Counted from the stretch's first letter, positions 1 to 13,823 are shown. The stretch is 64,000 nt of DNA from Branchiostoma floridae (GCF_000003815.2 NC_049979.1:17404437-17468436); one strand, 5' to 3'. Program-made: numbers and translations. The notes: generated by a model from the letters alone, not told the origin.

Positions 1-32
1 AAGAAAAGTAACAACTGACAATGAATGGGAGA

Positions 33-1718
33 TTAATTAAATGTTTGATTATCTAATAATGACTTTTTTAACAGGTTTTTGAAGATGGATGGTGAATGAC
101 TAAGATGTAAGGTTTCATTTAAACTATTCCAGATTTGCGGACACCTGAACAGCATGGAAAACTTTCTTTGTTGTGTTTTTACTTGTATCTGTTTTAAATG
201 GTTAGACTGTCTGGTATGGTACTGATGGTGGTCTGAATTGTGATGGAAAAGGTTCTGGAATTGCTTTGGTATACAAGAACTATTAATGGTTTTGTGAACA
301 AAAAGGCAACTTTGCAGTTTGTTTATATCATATATAGTTAATACTTTTAAATTACGAAACAAAGATGCAGAAGGGAATGTATACGACACATTTGAGACTA
401 TTCGGACGAAGCGTTTCTGCAGAAGAAGTAGAGGTTTAAGTGATGTGGAGTATGTACTCGCCCATACGGTGTTACAATATGCAAGATAGGGATATAGTAA
501 ACTATAGTATAATATCATATATGTTTTAGAAGATAGTAGCGTTGCGATTTTTCTGACAATACCTATGTTTTTATAGATTTTTTTGCAAATAAGGTCAATA
601 TGTTTTTTCCAGGTAAGTTTGTCATCAATGGTGACACCTAAGAAACACGTGTGCGTAACTTGATTAATTGGTGTGTTATTAATAGCTATTTTAACATTTT
701 CCTTATTGTATTTTTTCTTCCCTGCAAAAATAATGAAATTTGTTTTCTTGACATTTAAGGATAATTTGTTAATTTGGAACCATTTGTTTACTTTGTCTAA
801 TTCTCTATTCATTTTACTGACTAATATACCAAGGTCAGAATGTGATGAAAACAAGTTAGTATCATCTGCAAATAGTAGTGCATATAGTTCATCAGATACA
901 TTAGCCAAATCGTTGATATATATGAGAAATAATAGAGGACCAATAATAGAACCTTGAGGGACGCCACAGGAAATTGATCTTGTATCTGAGGAGTAGGTAT
1001 TATTAGAAACATACTGTTTTCTGTTAGATAAATAGTCTTTTAGCCATGTTAAAACATATCCTTGAAAGCCATAGCAGTTAAGTTTTTCTAATAGAATTTT
1101 ATGGTTCACGGTGTCGAAAGCTTTCGACAAGTCCAGAAACACACCAATGGTGAATTCATTCTTTTCTAAGGCAGAGGTAATTTTATCTACTAATTTCAAA
1201 AGTGTCATATATGTTGAATGGTGTTTACGGAAGCCATATTGGTGTTCATGGAGAATGTTGTTATCTTCTAAGTGCTGTAGAATTCTCTTGTATACTAATT
1301 TCTCTAGGACTTTTGAAAATACCGGCAAAACTGATATGGGGCGGTAATTTGACAGTAAACAGGTGTTTCCCGATTTGAAAAGCGGTATGACTTTGGCTAT
1401 CTTTAAATCATTTGGGACCATACCAGTTTCCAAGGATAATTTTAATATATACGTGAGGGGCTCTAGTATTGAGCTGCTGACTTGTTTTATTAAGGAGGTG
1501 CTTAATTCATCATTACCAGGAGCAGAGTTCTTAAGATTACAAATAATATTTTGGACTTCGGATACAGTGGGTGTTTCAAAGAAGCTATAAGATGGGTAGA
1601 CATTGTTAATGAAAGATAGAGGAGAACAGTCAGTCTTGTCGATCTTTTTAGCTAATGAGGGTCCAATATTAACAAAAAAGTTAATTAACAAATGGTTGTA
1701 ACAACATTGTCCAGGCAT
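33..1718 (-). mobile_element. 5'-truncated non-LTR retrotransposon with intact reverse transcriptase ORF
   Basis: One uninterrupted 561-codon frame encodes a reverse transcriptase of the Jockey/CR1/Rex type. Visible motifs in order are an N-terminal segment with NYRPISVLPVFSKVLEK, the palm motif FLDLSKAFDTVNH, the turn SCGVPQGSIIGPLLF, the catalytic FADD box (LLFADDTNLF) and the later FLGVTIDDKLTW, followed by the usual thumb and C-terminal region. The frame starts just before the RT domain, and no apurinic endonuclease is seen upstream, so the copy is 5'-truncated, as is typical of target-primed insertions. Its 3' end runs off the window. It lies in the same orientation as CNRIP1, in that gene's second intron. 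The lack of stops or frameshifts suggests a recent insertion. The clade assignment is tentative. Confidence 0.93.
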
Positions 1719-1827
1719 TTGTCATAACAGACATACAGGCTGCATTAGAAATGTATTGAATTATTTCATACAAGAAGGAAGGATAATTTTCACCTTATCA
1801 CGATCAAACCAAAAAGTCTGTCCATAC

Positions 1828-4516
1828 CTCCATGACAAAGGGCACATCTTGTCTGGAGCCCTTCTTGCTGACACTTGTCCCTGCTGTAGACCAGACAGTG
1901 GTGTACCTGACACTGTGGGGATCTCGACTCTGCTCCTTCAGCTGGAGGGAGGTGGTGCCTAGGGAGGTGGATCTGTGGGGAGACGTGTAACAATCAGGAA
2001 AGCTAAAGAAATACATCCTCAAGGTTTCTGTCCACTATCCTGGCCTGACTCACAAAATACCATACAGGTGCTTTATACATAGGCTATGATAGTATAACTT
2101 GTTATCTACTATGAGAACCAATAAAAGTTTTTTTTGTCAAATTCATCACTCATAGAATATTCTGGAAGTCCTCATCTTAAGTTTAATTCAGTAATTGAGT
2201 ATACTGTTGGTTCCTAGTTTATGTACTGCAAACTCGGTTGTCTGACTCTGAGGATGTAACTGGTATAAAAGAGGGACAGCCAGATTATAACATATTAAGC
2301 AGAATCTAATCAGGCTAGATAGTTCCTTGCTCTCACAGACTGAGCTGTGGTCTGTTCTTCTCATAGATATGTTGTTCTGTTGATTAAAGAATATTCCAGA
2401 AGCTCTGAGGAATCATGATTCATAATCATATGAATAAGTAAACTTATTTCTTAGGACAAATCATACGGACACCATAAGATAGCCATCATTGACTGAAACA
2501 TTTCCACGAAAGTAAAGAAGAGACTGATAAACATGCAGACCACCACCCAGCGACCACCCATCCCGATTCTCATTTTCCAACTGACGTCATAGGCAGCATG
2601 TTGCCATGGCAACTAACCTCATGAATCCATCAATCTGTCCTACATGCTTTATAGACAAGAATGGTTCCAACCATTAGTGTTTAGGCACAGGCTAATGATG
2701 CAGGGTCTATAAAGTCTCATTACTGCAGGGTCATTAGATCTAAGTCTTACAGGCTGACCTGGCTGTCTTGTGATGTCATTGCTTCATCTTTAATTTCTCA
2801 ACTGCTGCCTCCATCTTGGGATTATGCATAGTACACAGTTGTAACATGGAAGTGTTGGAAGAAGGGGCAAGAAATTTTTTCCAATGCCAAAATGGATGCG
2901 GAATTGTCCTAACTGTATTTTTCTTGACAAGGATTACAAGATTTTTTGACCCAAACATAGAATTCACACACCCATGGAAGTTCATTGAATACTGACAGTT
3001 TTAAATCTGCATACGTACAAAAAAATTAACAAGATGGCAATGTCATATCAAGGTCACCCTGTTGCTTACATCCCAGTTAATGAAAATGTTGCCTGTCTCA
3101 CTGATGTGTCCCAGAAGACTGCTACCAGCTGAGACCCAGCTGAAATGGGCGTGTCTGCTCTAGATTAGATTAAAAAGCCCACAACATGAATCTAGAGCAA
3201 AGGGGAGCCTGACTAAATGGTTAACGTTACATATTCCAAATCATTCTGACAGGTCAGATGACAACAAAGCATACCAACAAATGTCTTAAAATATTAAGCA
3301 TTGATATGATAAACATTATTCCACTGATACTTCCTGCACCCTGTGCTTTCAGTTTACCCCACCTGTGCCATCAGTGAACTGTCCCCAAGTGCATGGGCTG
3401 GTTAGGAACTGCTGCTTTTCAAAAGTTATCTTTTTGATAAATAGGGTTCTTCTTTTCTTGAAAATCAGGATACTACATATGAACATATTTCAACTAACCT
3501 TTACAAATGTGGACATAATAAACCAATATAAATGTAATGACATTTATGCAGCCGATATAATTCATTCATGTTTGCCATGATGGCAGGTTAAGGCATTGTG
3601 GGTGGGGCAATCATTAATACACAGGCCAGGCAGGGGGGACTGAACAATACTAATGGGTGCAACAAAGGGAGAAAAGGTCACAGTGAACATTTTGGGAACA
3701 ACAGATGCTGGAAATAATGAATGCTATCACATGGTCAATTGTCTAATCCTGGACAGACATGGTATCCGTATCTTCCATTGGTTTCAATGATTGCTTATAA
3801 AATGATTTTGATTTTTTTTTAAAGAACATGCTAAGCTTTGAATTGTGATAAAAACTGCACTTTGATAGGTTAATTCTAGGGGGAAAATCAGGAGACAAGA
3901 AGCGACGGCCAGCAAAAAGCAAAACGTTACTGAAATTAGGGTAAGTGGGACGCATGGTGGCAGAAGCTAGATGAAAAACAGGCACTGTACTTTGGTTCAT
4001 TCGATCTATAGTATTAGTAGTAGCCTCTGGCAAACAGCAAACAAAAAACATCATAACGGGTTTGGTGATCACGGGACTGAATTAAAGCCAATCTAGTGAT
4101 GAAAATGAGATTATTGCTCCGAGCAACGGTAGCTGGAGCCGACGAGGTCCCAGAGGAATAAGAGAAAAAAATATGAAAATGAAAATAGACCTCCTGTCAC
4201 TCAACGATATCTTCACAATAATCAAATACAACTCTAACGTTAATCATTAAAGGCAGAATCCTGCTGACACAATAGTTTTGAACCTTAGATCATTATGAGG
4301 AATATGACCATCTATAATGTGATTTGTGAGTCAAACGTACTTGGGGTATAACGATGGCTTGATGTCGATGTCCAGTCGATACTGGACATCTGCCTGTAGC
4401 TTGATGGTCCTCTCACTCGTCTTAAACCTGCCTCCGTCGATCTTGAAGAACACAGGCGACCCGTCGTCCTCTCGGCGGATAGAAACGGTCACCTTGAAAA
4501 TGAAATCAGAACCCAT
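1828..4516 (-). CDS. CNRIP1: CNRIP1 (CB1 cannabinoid receptor-interacting protein 1), exons 1-2, partial
   Basis: Exon 1 is 4341-4516 (ATG at 4516) and exon 2 is 1828-1972; later exons must lie beyond base 1. Exon 1 carries the family signature DGSPVFFKIDGGRFK followed by RTIKLQADVQYRLDIDIKPS, which matches the start of vertebrate CNRIP1. Exon 2 continues with LQLKEQSRDP and a YTTVWSTAGTSVSKKGSRQD-type segment that corresponds to the YTGTYDTEGV region of the vertebrate protein, ending at PFVME. The exon 1 donor is GTACGT, the exon 2 acceptor CCCCACAG and its donor GTATGG; a split lysine codon joins the two exons in frame. The vertebrate protein binds the cannabinoid CB1 receptor C-terminus and has a beta-sandwich fold. 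Intron 2 hosts a retrotransposon. The product is incomplete here; identification is from recalled family sequence. Confidence 0.88.
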
Positions 4517-6791
4517 GTCCTCGACTCGTACGTTACACCTCTGCGCCTCTGGAGGAATATTTCTCGGTCATCTGCCGCCCAACGTTGCGCTTGGAATGTT
4601 CAAACCAGCCGTTCCGCCTATCTCCATATCACATGCCTACAAACCCCACCATAATTCGGACCATACTGTGTTATAATGCGTTGTCCCGTGGAAACATGAA
4701 AAGCGAAAGTGACCCGCTAGTGATGTTCACTTCCGGATCATTGGGATGATGTCACGTTTTGCGGCATCCTGACGTCACAAATTTCTTGTAAAGCCTGGAG
4801 GAGGGATGTGGGGATAGATGGAACGAACTGTGGATGCGTTTCTGGAAGGTTTATAACGAAACAGGGAAATGCCCAGCTTGTTTGAATGTATTACCTGAAA
4901 CTAAAGAAAGGATCACCAGAAAGCAACGAAATCCTACCTTCGTTGTATGGAATAATAGTATATGGAATTTGGATAAAAGGAAAAGAAATATGAAATATTC
5001 ATAGCACATGAATAATTCTGCTTTCGTCATTGAGAAGCATATTGGTTTGCAGCAACCGTTCCATTCATGTAATTTAGTTTAGATGTACACATCGGAGCAG
5101 GAAGAGGGTAGAAACCAGCATGTAACGTTACAGACAGGGCGCGAGTAGAGCGCATCATGAAGAATCACATGATGCTGAGTTTTGCAGACCGTGGCGGAAC
5201 ACATGGGCTGGCACAATGCTGAATTTCTTGTTTGACATACGATGTTGTTGTTTTTTACTGCATTAGCTTTATCCCTATTCTGATATAGAAAATGTTACAT
5301 TTATAGAATGCAAAATTCAATGTTATAATGTCAGAGGAGTCCGGTCAATGCATACAGAATGGCGTGGTCACATTATTTTGTCGTGTTTCAGGCCATATTC
5401 TTTAGTGTGCATGACTATGTCCGTGAAAGGAACACTATGAGTCACCTGAATAGCATATGACTCACAGGTTTCTTTGTAGATCAGGGCAGGGTATTGATGG
5501 AGGTAAGACACTTTGTATGTCAGTTTTAGTTGTATTGATTTATTCAGGCTGGACGGCAAACATGCTTTCTTACATACTTTCGCATATTGCTAGTAGTTGA
5601 ACTGGCTAAGATGCACGTCGTTGGTGTGCACATATGGTATTGATTATCGATAGGTACAAAAGCCTGGGCTATGGTCTGGTGAATGAATGTAGTTTTGTAA
5701 GGTTGTGGCAGTTTATTATAAATATCAGCACAGCAGTTTTGGACAGCATTACAAAACACTTCATGATACACAGCAGTTACACAACAACTGGGTTATGTAA
5801 CGTAACACCAATAGACACCTGTTTCACCTTCCTTCTGTTACTATCAAATAGATGACAGTTCAACGGCACTTCTTGAAGAATAAGATGTCATTTTAAGGAA
5901 ATAGAATAACTAACAATCAGTGTGTTGACCCCGCAATGTAAAATAAAATCGTTGAAGGACACAGCATGCTAGAGTGCTCACAACTCCAACACTTCGATCG
6001 ACAACATCGCGATGAGAGTTCTGGAGGGCCCTTGACGCAAAACATAGGTAGGCACCCTTTTCATGTGCAGTCTTGGCGTTTTCACAACATATCCAACTCA
6101 ATCATACACTTGGTCACGCAATAGTGAAGCATAGGAGTGAGAAAATATTACATTTCGGGACCTTGATGCACTGAAATCATCCTGTGTGTTCCAATGTACG
6201 TCATTCTCATTATTCAAAGTCGAAACAATTCGTGACCACGGGTACTCCTTATAAATGGATCCGACCATGAAGTTCAGTAGATACACCGAAATTCCGGAGT
6301 CCATAAAAGCGAACTTGAACAGGTTTGCCAAATCGTACACACTTACTCTCTTCTTTCTAAGAAGAAACGGAGTAACGTTACGTTAAAGAAATTTTTGTTC
6401 CGAACCGATCATGCATGGAGCAGCTGACGGCAGTGACCTAGACGTACTGAGACAAATTAACCAAGCAATTATTTTCAACGTTGAAAGATGACAATTCAGT
6501 GAACCTATTAAAGCTGGTTACCTTCGCCGATGGGCTATTTTTACCAGCGTTTCTTTTTAAAAACAATGCTAGAAATTAGTGAATGGAATTTCATAATTTT
6601 GGTGGTGGGTGGCACTCTCTGCATGCCATGACAACTTTGTCTAACACAGTGTGTGTATCAAGTACTGTACGTAGCATGCTTTTCCTGACTATTATCAAGA
6701 AGCCAATGAAGTATGATACAGCATGCAGTCCTACAGGCTGTACCGGTTGTCCGTGCACTACCTGTGTTGTATGTATTGGTCCAAGTTGGAG
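4517..6791. other. Intergenic, no gene recognised
   Basis: This is the space between the 5' end of CNRIP1 and the stop codon of the B-box/SPRY gene, both on the minus strand. Short open frames have no recognisable domains or splice context. It should contain the CNRIP1 promoter and the 3' UTR of the upstream gene; a possible minus-strand polyadenylation signal (TTTATT on the plus strand) is at about 5712-5717. Confidence 0.5.
4770..4777. promoter_or_regulatory. Candidate CRE site (TGACGTCA) upstream of CNRIP1
   Basis: A perfect palindromic cAMP-response element sits about 250 bp upstream of the CNRIP1 start codon, with a second half-like site (GATGTCACG) about 20 bp away. Position and sequence fit a CREB/ATF promoter site, but the same octamer also occurs elsewhere in the window by chance, so function is inference only. 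Confidence 0.3.
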
Positions 6792-9700
6792 TCATGAGGT
6801 AGGTAGGTCCTTGGGAACACTTAGACCCGTGTGAATGGTCAGCTTTCCCTGTCCGACATAGAACAGCGGGTATGTCGGCTTCTCGAACTGTGCGTGAAAC
6901 GCGTACAAGAACAACTTTCTCTCCCCGGAGTTCGCCGAAAAAAAGGCCAGGTAGCCCAAGTCATAGTCCTGGTGTACGCCGATTTTCCGGATCCCGTCGA
7001 TTCTACTCCTGTAGAAGGGTGAGAACACCAGCACGCGTTTGTGGTAGTGCATGGCGGTGAACCTGTTCGGGTAGCCCAGACACAGGACCCAGGAGTTCTT
7101 GTCCTCACCCGCGGCGGAAGGGGCTCCGTCTGCCGTCTTGTAACAGATGCCGATACGGTAGTCCAGGCTCCTGTTCACGGAGACCTCCCAGTAGTGCTTG
7201 CCGGTTGTGATGGGCAGGTTGCCCATGACAGTGTGCAGGCCGCGCCGTGACCCGACGGGCTCGGGGATGTGCTCCCGGTACTCCACCTGTTTGCCTCCGT
7301 TCAGAATACGCAGCTTCTTGCTGGCCGTCTTTGGGTCCAACTTGAAAGGCACCATCGGTTTTAGCCTGAAACCAAATACAATTGCAAGGTCCGTCATTGT
7401 GGATCAATCTAGGACAGTCGTGTCCTTCGTTATCAATCTGAAGAATAGACATGATGCTCATCTGCAGGTTCTCACCTGGTCATGTGCTGATCTAGGGACA
7501 GTCCTCCGTTAGAGCTGGAGAAGTTGATCCTGTCCGCCACTCTCTGCTGCTCGGACAGGTCCAGCTTCAGGTGGTCAAACGACGCCAGGTCGGACGGGTT
7601 CTGCCTCAGTCGGCTGCATGCAAAACGTAAGAATTGGTTATCGATAATCATTAGATATTAGGAGGGGGTGTAAGCACTGATTAATCACAGCGAAGTTAAT
7701 GTTCCACACCACTGAGTGAAGAATTAGAGAGTATTGGATACGTCTACAGGTGGGGGAATTTTGGGAAATAATCAGATAGGCTACTTGATTGGTTATTGTC
7801 ATAGATCTTTAGACAGCTTACCTTCTCAAGCCTGTTTCAATCGATCCGACTACCTGCAAAAGAGGACATAAAATCACGTGAGGTTAAGGGAGGTTATCAT
7901 CAACAGTGAGTTTGAACAGAAACCAAAAGAAATCCAGACAAACATTCAAGGTAAAATGAGCTACTATATGTTATATTATGTTTACTCGCTGCCATACGTT
8001 TAAACATTAGAATTGACGTAGCGCAGATGAAGCAGTGAAACCAGAGAATCCCACAAAATGCTTACTTCCAGAATCTCCACTGAATCCTCCTTGCAGAGAG
8101 CCCGGTCTATGAGACCGACTTCCTGACCACAGAGCGTCATCTGTTCCTGGATGTATTCCTCTTTGGCCTGTTTATCCTTGTCCAGCCGACGGAATAACAT
8201 CTGCTGCCGTCTGTCTATAGTCGACATCAGGCCCAGGATCTCGGATTCAATCCTAACCTTAGCCTCTCTGCATTTTTCCTAGGTAGAACATTGATGTAAA
8301 GGTCAGTGTTTTGAATGATATAGGGTGGGAGAGGAGACGACCTACTCGGAATAATCCGCCATTGTTTGTTTGCGGATCGATGGCCACCTGCCTAATCTGC
8401 ATCCTCTCCAGTCTTTCGGCTGATCATCAAAGACTATCAGACTGTTGAACTAAGAAGGGGTCAAACAGTTCAGAGTAGCTAAGGCGCGTTTAAGCTGTGA
8501 AACGGAGGATCACGGTGTTTCGAGGTACAGCCGTAATCTTTTTTGATTAATGTACAAAACAGAGCATACGCTTAAAAAGTATATTTTTCGGTGTAAAAGA
8601 CATCAATGCAGAAACCATTTACTCTCTGCAGATTTGATCCCCCTGCCCAATAATCACCGTTTACAATCCATGATAACAAATGTGGTTCACAAAAGAGCTT
8701 TTTGACCGAGGTTGTTAAAAACTCTTTGGGTTAACGTAATGATCCTGAGTAACCGAAAACCTCCACATATTTCGCAACTCACCACTTTTGTACTTTTGAC
8801 CCACTTTCAAAATGTCGTCTACCCTTTCTCCTGATGTCAGCCTCAAGTTAACGTCTCCTCTACTGTTTACTCAACTGCTTATGCTAGACAGGCTTCAGGC
8901 ATGTGTCAATGTCCTGCTCCTGACTTATGTAATGGGGAGGCACCAATTATTACACCATGCACCACTGCGTTTTCCATTAACGTACTAAAGGTCATCTCCT
9001 TCTCATTGTAATTCTGGCTTGCGAAATCACCCAGTGAGTTTACCAATGTGTCTCTGTTTATTACGTACAGATAAATTGCAAGAACATGTGGCTGTTTTAC
9101 ATACCTCCACCACCCCTAACTGCTGTGACGATTTCTCCACCATCTCACTCAGAGCGTTCCGCCTGGTTAAGAGCCTTTCCTGGGTGCAGAAATAGAGCAA
9201 GTGTAAATGTCTCCACTCTCTAGTACGTCCAGCTGCCTTCCTGTAGGATGTAACTCAACGCTTTCTGTTAACACTTCCAAGTGTGCGACTCCTGCATATG
9301 ACCCTCTTGAAAGATGGCGGCTGTTGTTACAAGAAGGCCAAAAAGACGAATTGCTACAATCGTGCTACACTTGCCATAATTGAAATCACTGTCGATAAAC
9401 TACAAAATTATGAGTCATCGTTTCACATCTTGTTTTTCTGTACATCAAACATTTTTACCTTTTTCTTCTTGGCTGCTGTGCTGACCGGCTCTACGTTGTG
9501 ATCCTTGTGCGCTGCCAGGGCGCACTTGTAACACATACACTCCTTACACGTCTCACAGTACAGTGCTAGCTCCAGGCTGTCCTCGCGGTGCCTGGCGCAT
9601 GTTTTCCGCACGGAGGGCAGCTTGACATGTATCCCGTTCATGGGACGGCCCTTGTCCTCACGGTACCGCCGAACCCGCTGCTTCAGGCTGTCCATGTTGA

Positions 9701-9950
9701 CGTCAATGGCGGGAAGGGTGGCGCTCTTCTCGAGAACATCCCGATGACCGGGCGTAAATTGTTCTCCACCACGTGAGCCATCTGATGGGTCTACTGTCTC
9801 CAAATCTTCCAGAAAACCCTGGGAAGTGGAGAGGGCGACATGCGTGTCAGGTGTGCGCAGTCTTTGCTCCTCTTCAGCGCGTTTCGAAGACTGCTTTCGC
9901 GACATCGACTTACTACGACTTCTTCTAGATTCTTTCGATTTTGACGACAT
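6792..9950 (-). CDS. B-box / coiled-coil / SPRY (B30.2) protein, TRIM-like without RING
   Basis: Six exons read in frame for 507 residues: 9459-9950, 9105-9179, 8066-8278, 7822-7853, 7476-7613 and 6792-7365. All introns are GT-AG. Residues 1-40 are rich in Ser, Arg and Lys. Residues 118-151 form a B-box 2 zinc site with ligands in the pattern CARH, YCETC, CMCYKC and HKDH. Residues about 165-300 (ERLLTRRNALSEMVEKSSQQ onward) are charged and helical, as in a B-box C-terminal coiled coil. The last exon, about 317-507, is a SPRY domain with HYWEVSV, YRIGICY and NSWVLCL. No RING finger precedes the B-box. Such proteins usually act as scaffolds, or as ubiquitin ligases when a RING is present; the partner here is unknown. 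The layout recalls FSD1/FSD2 and TRIM proteins, but no fibronectin domain is seen. The start is the first ATG before the basic segment; an upstream GTG in frame is not used in eukaryotes. Confidence 0.9.
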
Positions 9951-12900
9951 TTCTTCACAACGTTTAGATAGGTACAGGAGCTTGCAGTACACGGCCTCAA
10001 CATGGTAGCCACGCTGTCATGGCTTTCTCGACAGTTCCTTACTCGGAGTATGCTGACAAATATTTGATCCTTAGTATCGAATTTCAAGTAGGTGACGCGG
10101 CTCGACAACAAAATGACTGTGTAGTTACCATAGTAATAAGTGCCTGTCAAGTACCCTGCAGAGTGTGTTGTCCTTGTTCCCGAAGTTGCCTGAAATGCTC
10201 CCCTGCGCAGCGCAGCTCTGTTTTGGCGCTACCTGAACCGGTCCTGTCACGTAGCGATGTTTGGACCAAACAAACGGACAATCGTTAGTCATCGAACGGA
10301 CATCCGGCAGTAGGTCGGCGTCTAACAGGGGTCAAAAACCCGGGGAGACATTTTATGGATTATACCTTAGCGTCCCCGACGTAGCTACACGTCCACCCGT
10401 CGCTCTTATATATCTTGAATATTACTTCACACTAAATCTGAAAACTATGTTATAGTGAAAACACAGTGGCCGCCACACATTGTATCATAAACATGTCGTC
10501 CTCTGCTTGAAAATCTACGTATTAGCGAGAAGGCAGACGCTCACTTTATGCCATGAATATGAAATTCGAAAGCATTGCACCATGAATAAACGTCACGTTG
10601 ATTCAGTTTTGTTTTTCATCATTATTCAAACGATTCCTATCTTGTGCTTTTACCAAATCAATATATCATGGCTACTCATGCTCTATTAAGACGTAGAAAA
10701 ACGTATCACAGTTATGCACCCTTCACTGGTGTCATGCTTCCGCTTCGTTGAAAGTGCTGAGTTCTAGATCCATACTATTCCTATGCATTCCAATAAAGCG
10801 TTGAGTCTGTAGAACAACACATTTTGTTTGTGTTTTATTTTACTTTCTGCAAGAGAAGCTGTAGGTACGATGGTGCTTTCTGCAAGAGAAGCTGTAGGTA
10901 CGATGGTGTCAGTCAAAGTTTACACAGATTTCATAGTTCGTCGAGTTTATCGTTGAAGTCAAGAGCATTTCAGTTGGATGTAACCTAAACGGGATAGTAG
11001 CCAATAATTTCGTAGAATCATTTTTATCTTGCAGGAAAATATACAGTACGGTCCTAAGACCAACTGCTTTCCTATAGACTCTGTCTGTATTATATATCTT
11101 CACAGTGTGATTCTGCCGTGCATGCGCTATACCCCTTAGTGTTAGCTGAGAACCTAAATCTACATGTACATGAAATAATGCATCCCAGAATAGTTAGTGT
11201 AGGCACTAGTACAGGGTAAATCATCTTAAGATTAATCTAGGTGAGGAAGTAAATCCATGTTATTCGATGATTAGTATTTCCATATATGTACGCAAATCCT
11301 ACTGATATGAGTGTGAGTAAAAAGAATTGTCAGTGGTTTTATAATAGGCTTATAAATTTTCATTGAATTAGTTGAAATCATGCACAAAGGTCAAGGCATA
11401 TATGCTGTTGAGACGGAAATATCTCAATTTGTTGATTTCAAAATAACCACACCTTTTAGTTTGTTAGACGATCCTTTATATCTGACCCACTCACGATTAA
11501 TGTAGAAAGCTGAAATTACACCTGTATAATACTAAATGTCCCTATAGGTTTAATGCTAATTTTCATCTTTGAACTCCTAACATTTTCTTTTTTACAGCTG
11601 CTAGAATGGAGTGAGTTGTAATATAAGAGCCATTTGGATTTATAGCCGAACTCATAGTTTGTTGATTTAAGGTATTTACAGACTACTTTCATTACGCAAA
11701 AGAAACAAAACTCGACACAGTTGAAAGTACAAGAAGTGTGCTAAATTCGATTCCTCTTAGGTTGTGGAAAAGTAGGCTATAGAAACATTTAATCAGCACG
11801 GCGTATATCATGGCTCCTGACGACCGCTCAGAATTCAACTCATACCTCACTCTGCTCCAGCAAGGAAAAAAAAAGACAACCTGATCGGATTTCAGAGTTG
11901 AAAATGAGCATGCGGCTTATAGATAAATGCAGCGTGATACATGTATATTTTCAGTCTCCTCAATAGCTAAACGTGCGTCAGGGATATTCTTAATTGCGCG
12001 TTGATTGAACCTCCGAATCCCTTGTACTGCTTTTTTTCCAAAGGTGTGGTCATCTTGAAATGAAGTCATTAACTCATAGAAGCCTGGAACACACATTGAG
12101 GTATTTCAATCTCATAAAGTTATTTGCTTTACCGTTATGCCAAATGTCAGCTCATTCGACGAAAAAGTACGCCTGTTATAAAATCGATAGCATTATTTTT
12201 TTACTCACCCTCGTACACACATTTCCATGATGTAAGCGAATACACATATTGAACTTAACGGATGCATCCATTAATCAAACGTTTCCATATTGGGTATATT
12301 TTCTTAATCAACGCAATCATCATATCACGTTTGTGATCATGACCTTATTCCGGAGCCTATGAATGTATTTTTCCATACTTCATGCATATTTTCAATTCAA
12401 TCCAAGCACGAATATTTGGGCATGTTTTTCCCATCATGACTCTCTTTGATGAAAGTGACTGGAAGGCGCGGATCAGAGTTAGATTGATTCTGCGAGACGT
12501 AACTTCGATGAAAATACGCATGGATAAGAAAAGGTAAACATACGCTATGAATACATTAAAAGAAAACATACACAAAGGGAAAATATGATACAGAAATGTA
12601 AAAATGCATCAACTGAAAGTTCAAGTCTGCATGTATCAGTCATATTTGTGTACATCAATACGACCACAAACATTTACATGTTTTGCATACACACATGAAA
12701 GTTACTGCCTAGCTATAGTAATGAAAACATGTGTAGTCAGTGTAGTTTTCTTTTGTTCATCGGCAGATCTTGGTTGTAACGGATTGTATACGTAAGTTCC
12801 TTGGTTGATGTCTGTTTTGACGTGTCGTGTCGAGTAGTTGTGAAGAGGGATGAGCGGTCGGGAGTTCCTGGTTCAGCGCCTGGCGCAAGAGCTGCACCCA

Positions 12901-13823
12901 GAGACGGGGACTGATGGAAAGTTCTACAGCCTCTTCGACCTACAGTGTCATCTGTAGAGAGGTTATCAATATCTGAGCATCTTGTCATCTCATACAAACA
13001 ACCTGACATGTTTGAAAATGTAAAGGAGTCTGATAACTGTCCCTTTTGTCTAGAACACAAACTATTTTACACATATTCGTAGTTGGCAAAATGTCAAGTC
13101 TTTTTGGGACAAATTGTTACCTGGTGGAATGCTATCACAAACTCCCAAGTATGCTTTAATAAAAGAGATGTCATATGTCAAACTTTCAGTTGTGCTGTTA
13201 TACTTATTGCCAAGTATTATATCTTTCGATACACGTAATTTAACAAAAACTCAGGTTGAATGATATACGCTCAAGACTAGAAAAATATTTCATGATGCAA
13301 GGAGATAACCACCGCTGTACTGTACTTCATGTTTCTGTTACTTATGTACAATGCACTTTGTTGAATAAGTGAAGAAAAAATCTTTTGTCATGTCAAAGGT
13401 ATAGCTTACGTACCATACTCAGTCTAGATGAATACAATTTGGGTACGGGTGAACCTGCAAATTATAAGCCATTTGACTAACTTAAGGCGGTTTGCGGTGC
13501 CGAATATAAGCTGTGTCTGTATCTACATCACATGGAAACGTCCTGCCTGATGTGCCTGTAGGCACCAGGGGCATTCAATCATAAGGCGTGTGTTTACATG
13601 ACGGAACTCGTTAACAACTTTAATTTGGCTCAAGTATTTACCTGTAGGAAACGTAGAAATGACACAGCTCCGGTTTTGTGAAAACAAAGTATACTAGTTT
13701 ATACCCCCATCAAAGTCCTTTCACATGGAAGCTTTCAGGACAGTGACAACACGGTGTATGTGTGCCGGGGTGAGGTTTGGACATTTGGTCAAGAATGTCC
13801 ACCATAGGAATAAATACTGTACA
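9951..13823. other. Gene-poor intergenic stretch
   Basis: No exon with recognisable protein similarity was found on either strand. The proximal part (9951 to about 10300) should hold the promoter of the B-box/SPRY gene and is moderately GC-rich. The rest is AT-rich with short unrelated open frames. The only clear structure is a 33-bp tandem duplication at 10843-10908. Confidence 0.5.
10843..10908. repeat. Two exact 33-bp tandem copies
   Basis: The unit starting CTTTCTGCAAGAGAAGCTGT at 10843-10875 is repeated exactly at 10876-10908. Exact identity indicates a recent local duplication. Confidence 0.95.

Noticed and set aside
4326-4676. 116-codon plus-strand frame at the CNRIP1 exon 1 locus
   Set aside because: It is the complement of CNRIP1 exon 1 and its promoter; the minus-strand frame has the family signature.
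7105-7461. 118-codon minus-strand frame overlapping the SPRY exon
   Set aside because: A frame-shifted shadow of the SPRY-coding exon; the other frame has domain motifs and closed splice phases.
12737-13060. 107-codon minus-strand open frame
   Set aside because: No recognisable domain, no convincing splice context and biased low-complexity segments; probably chance.
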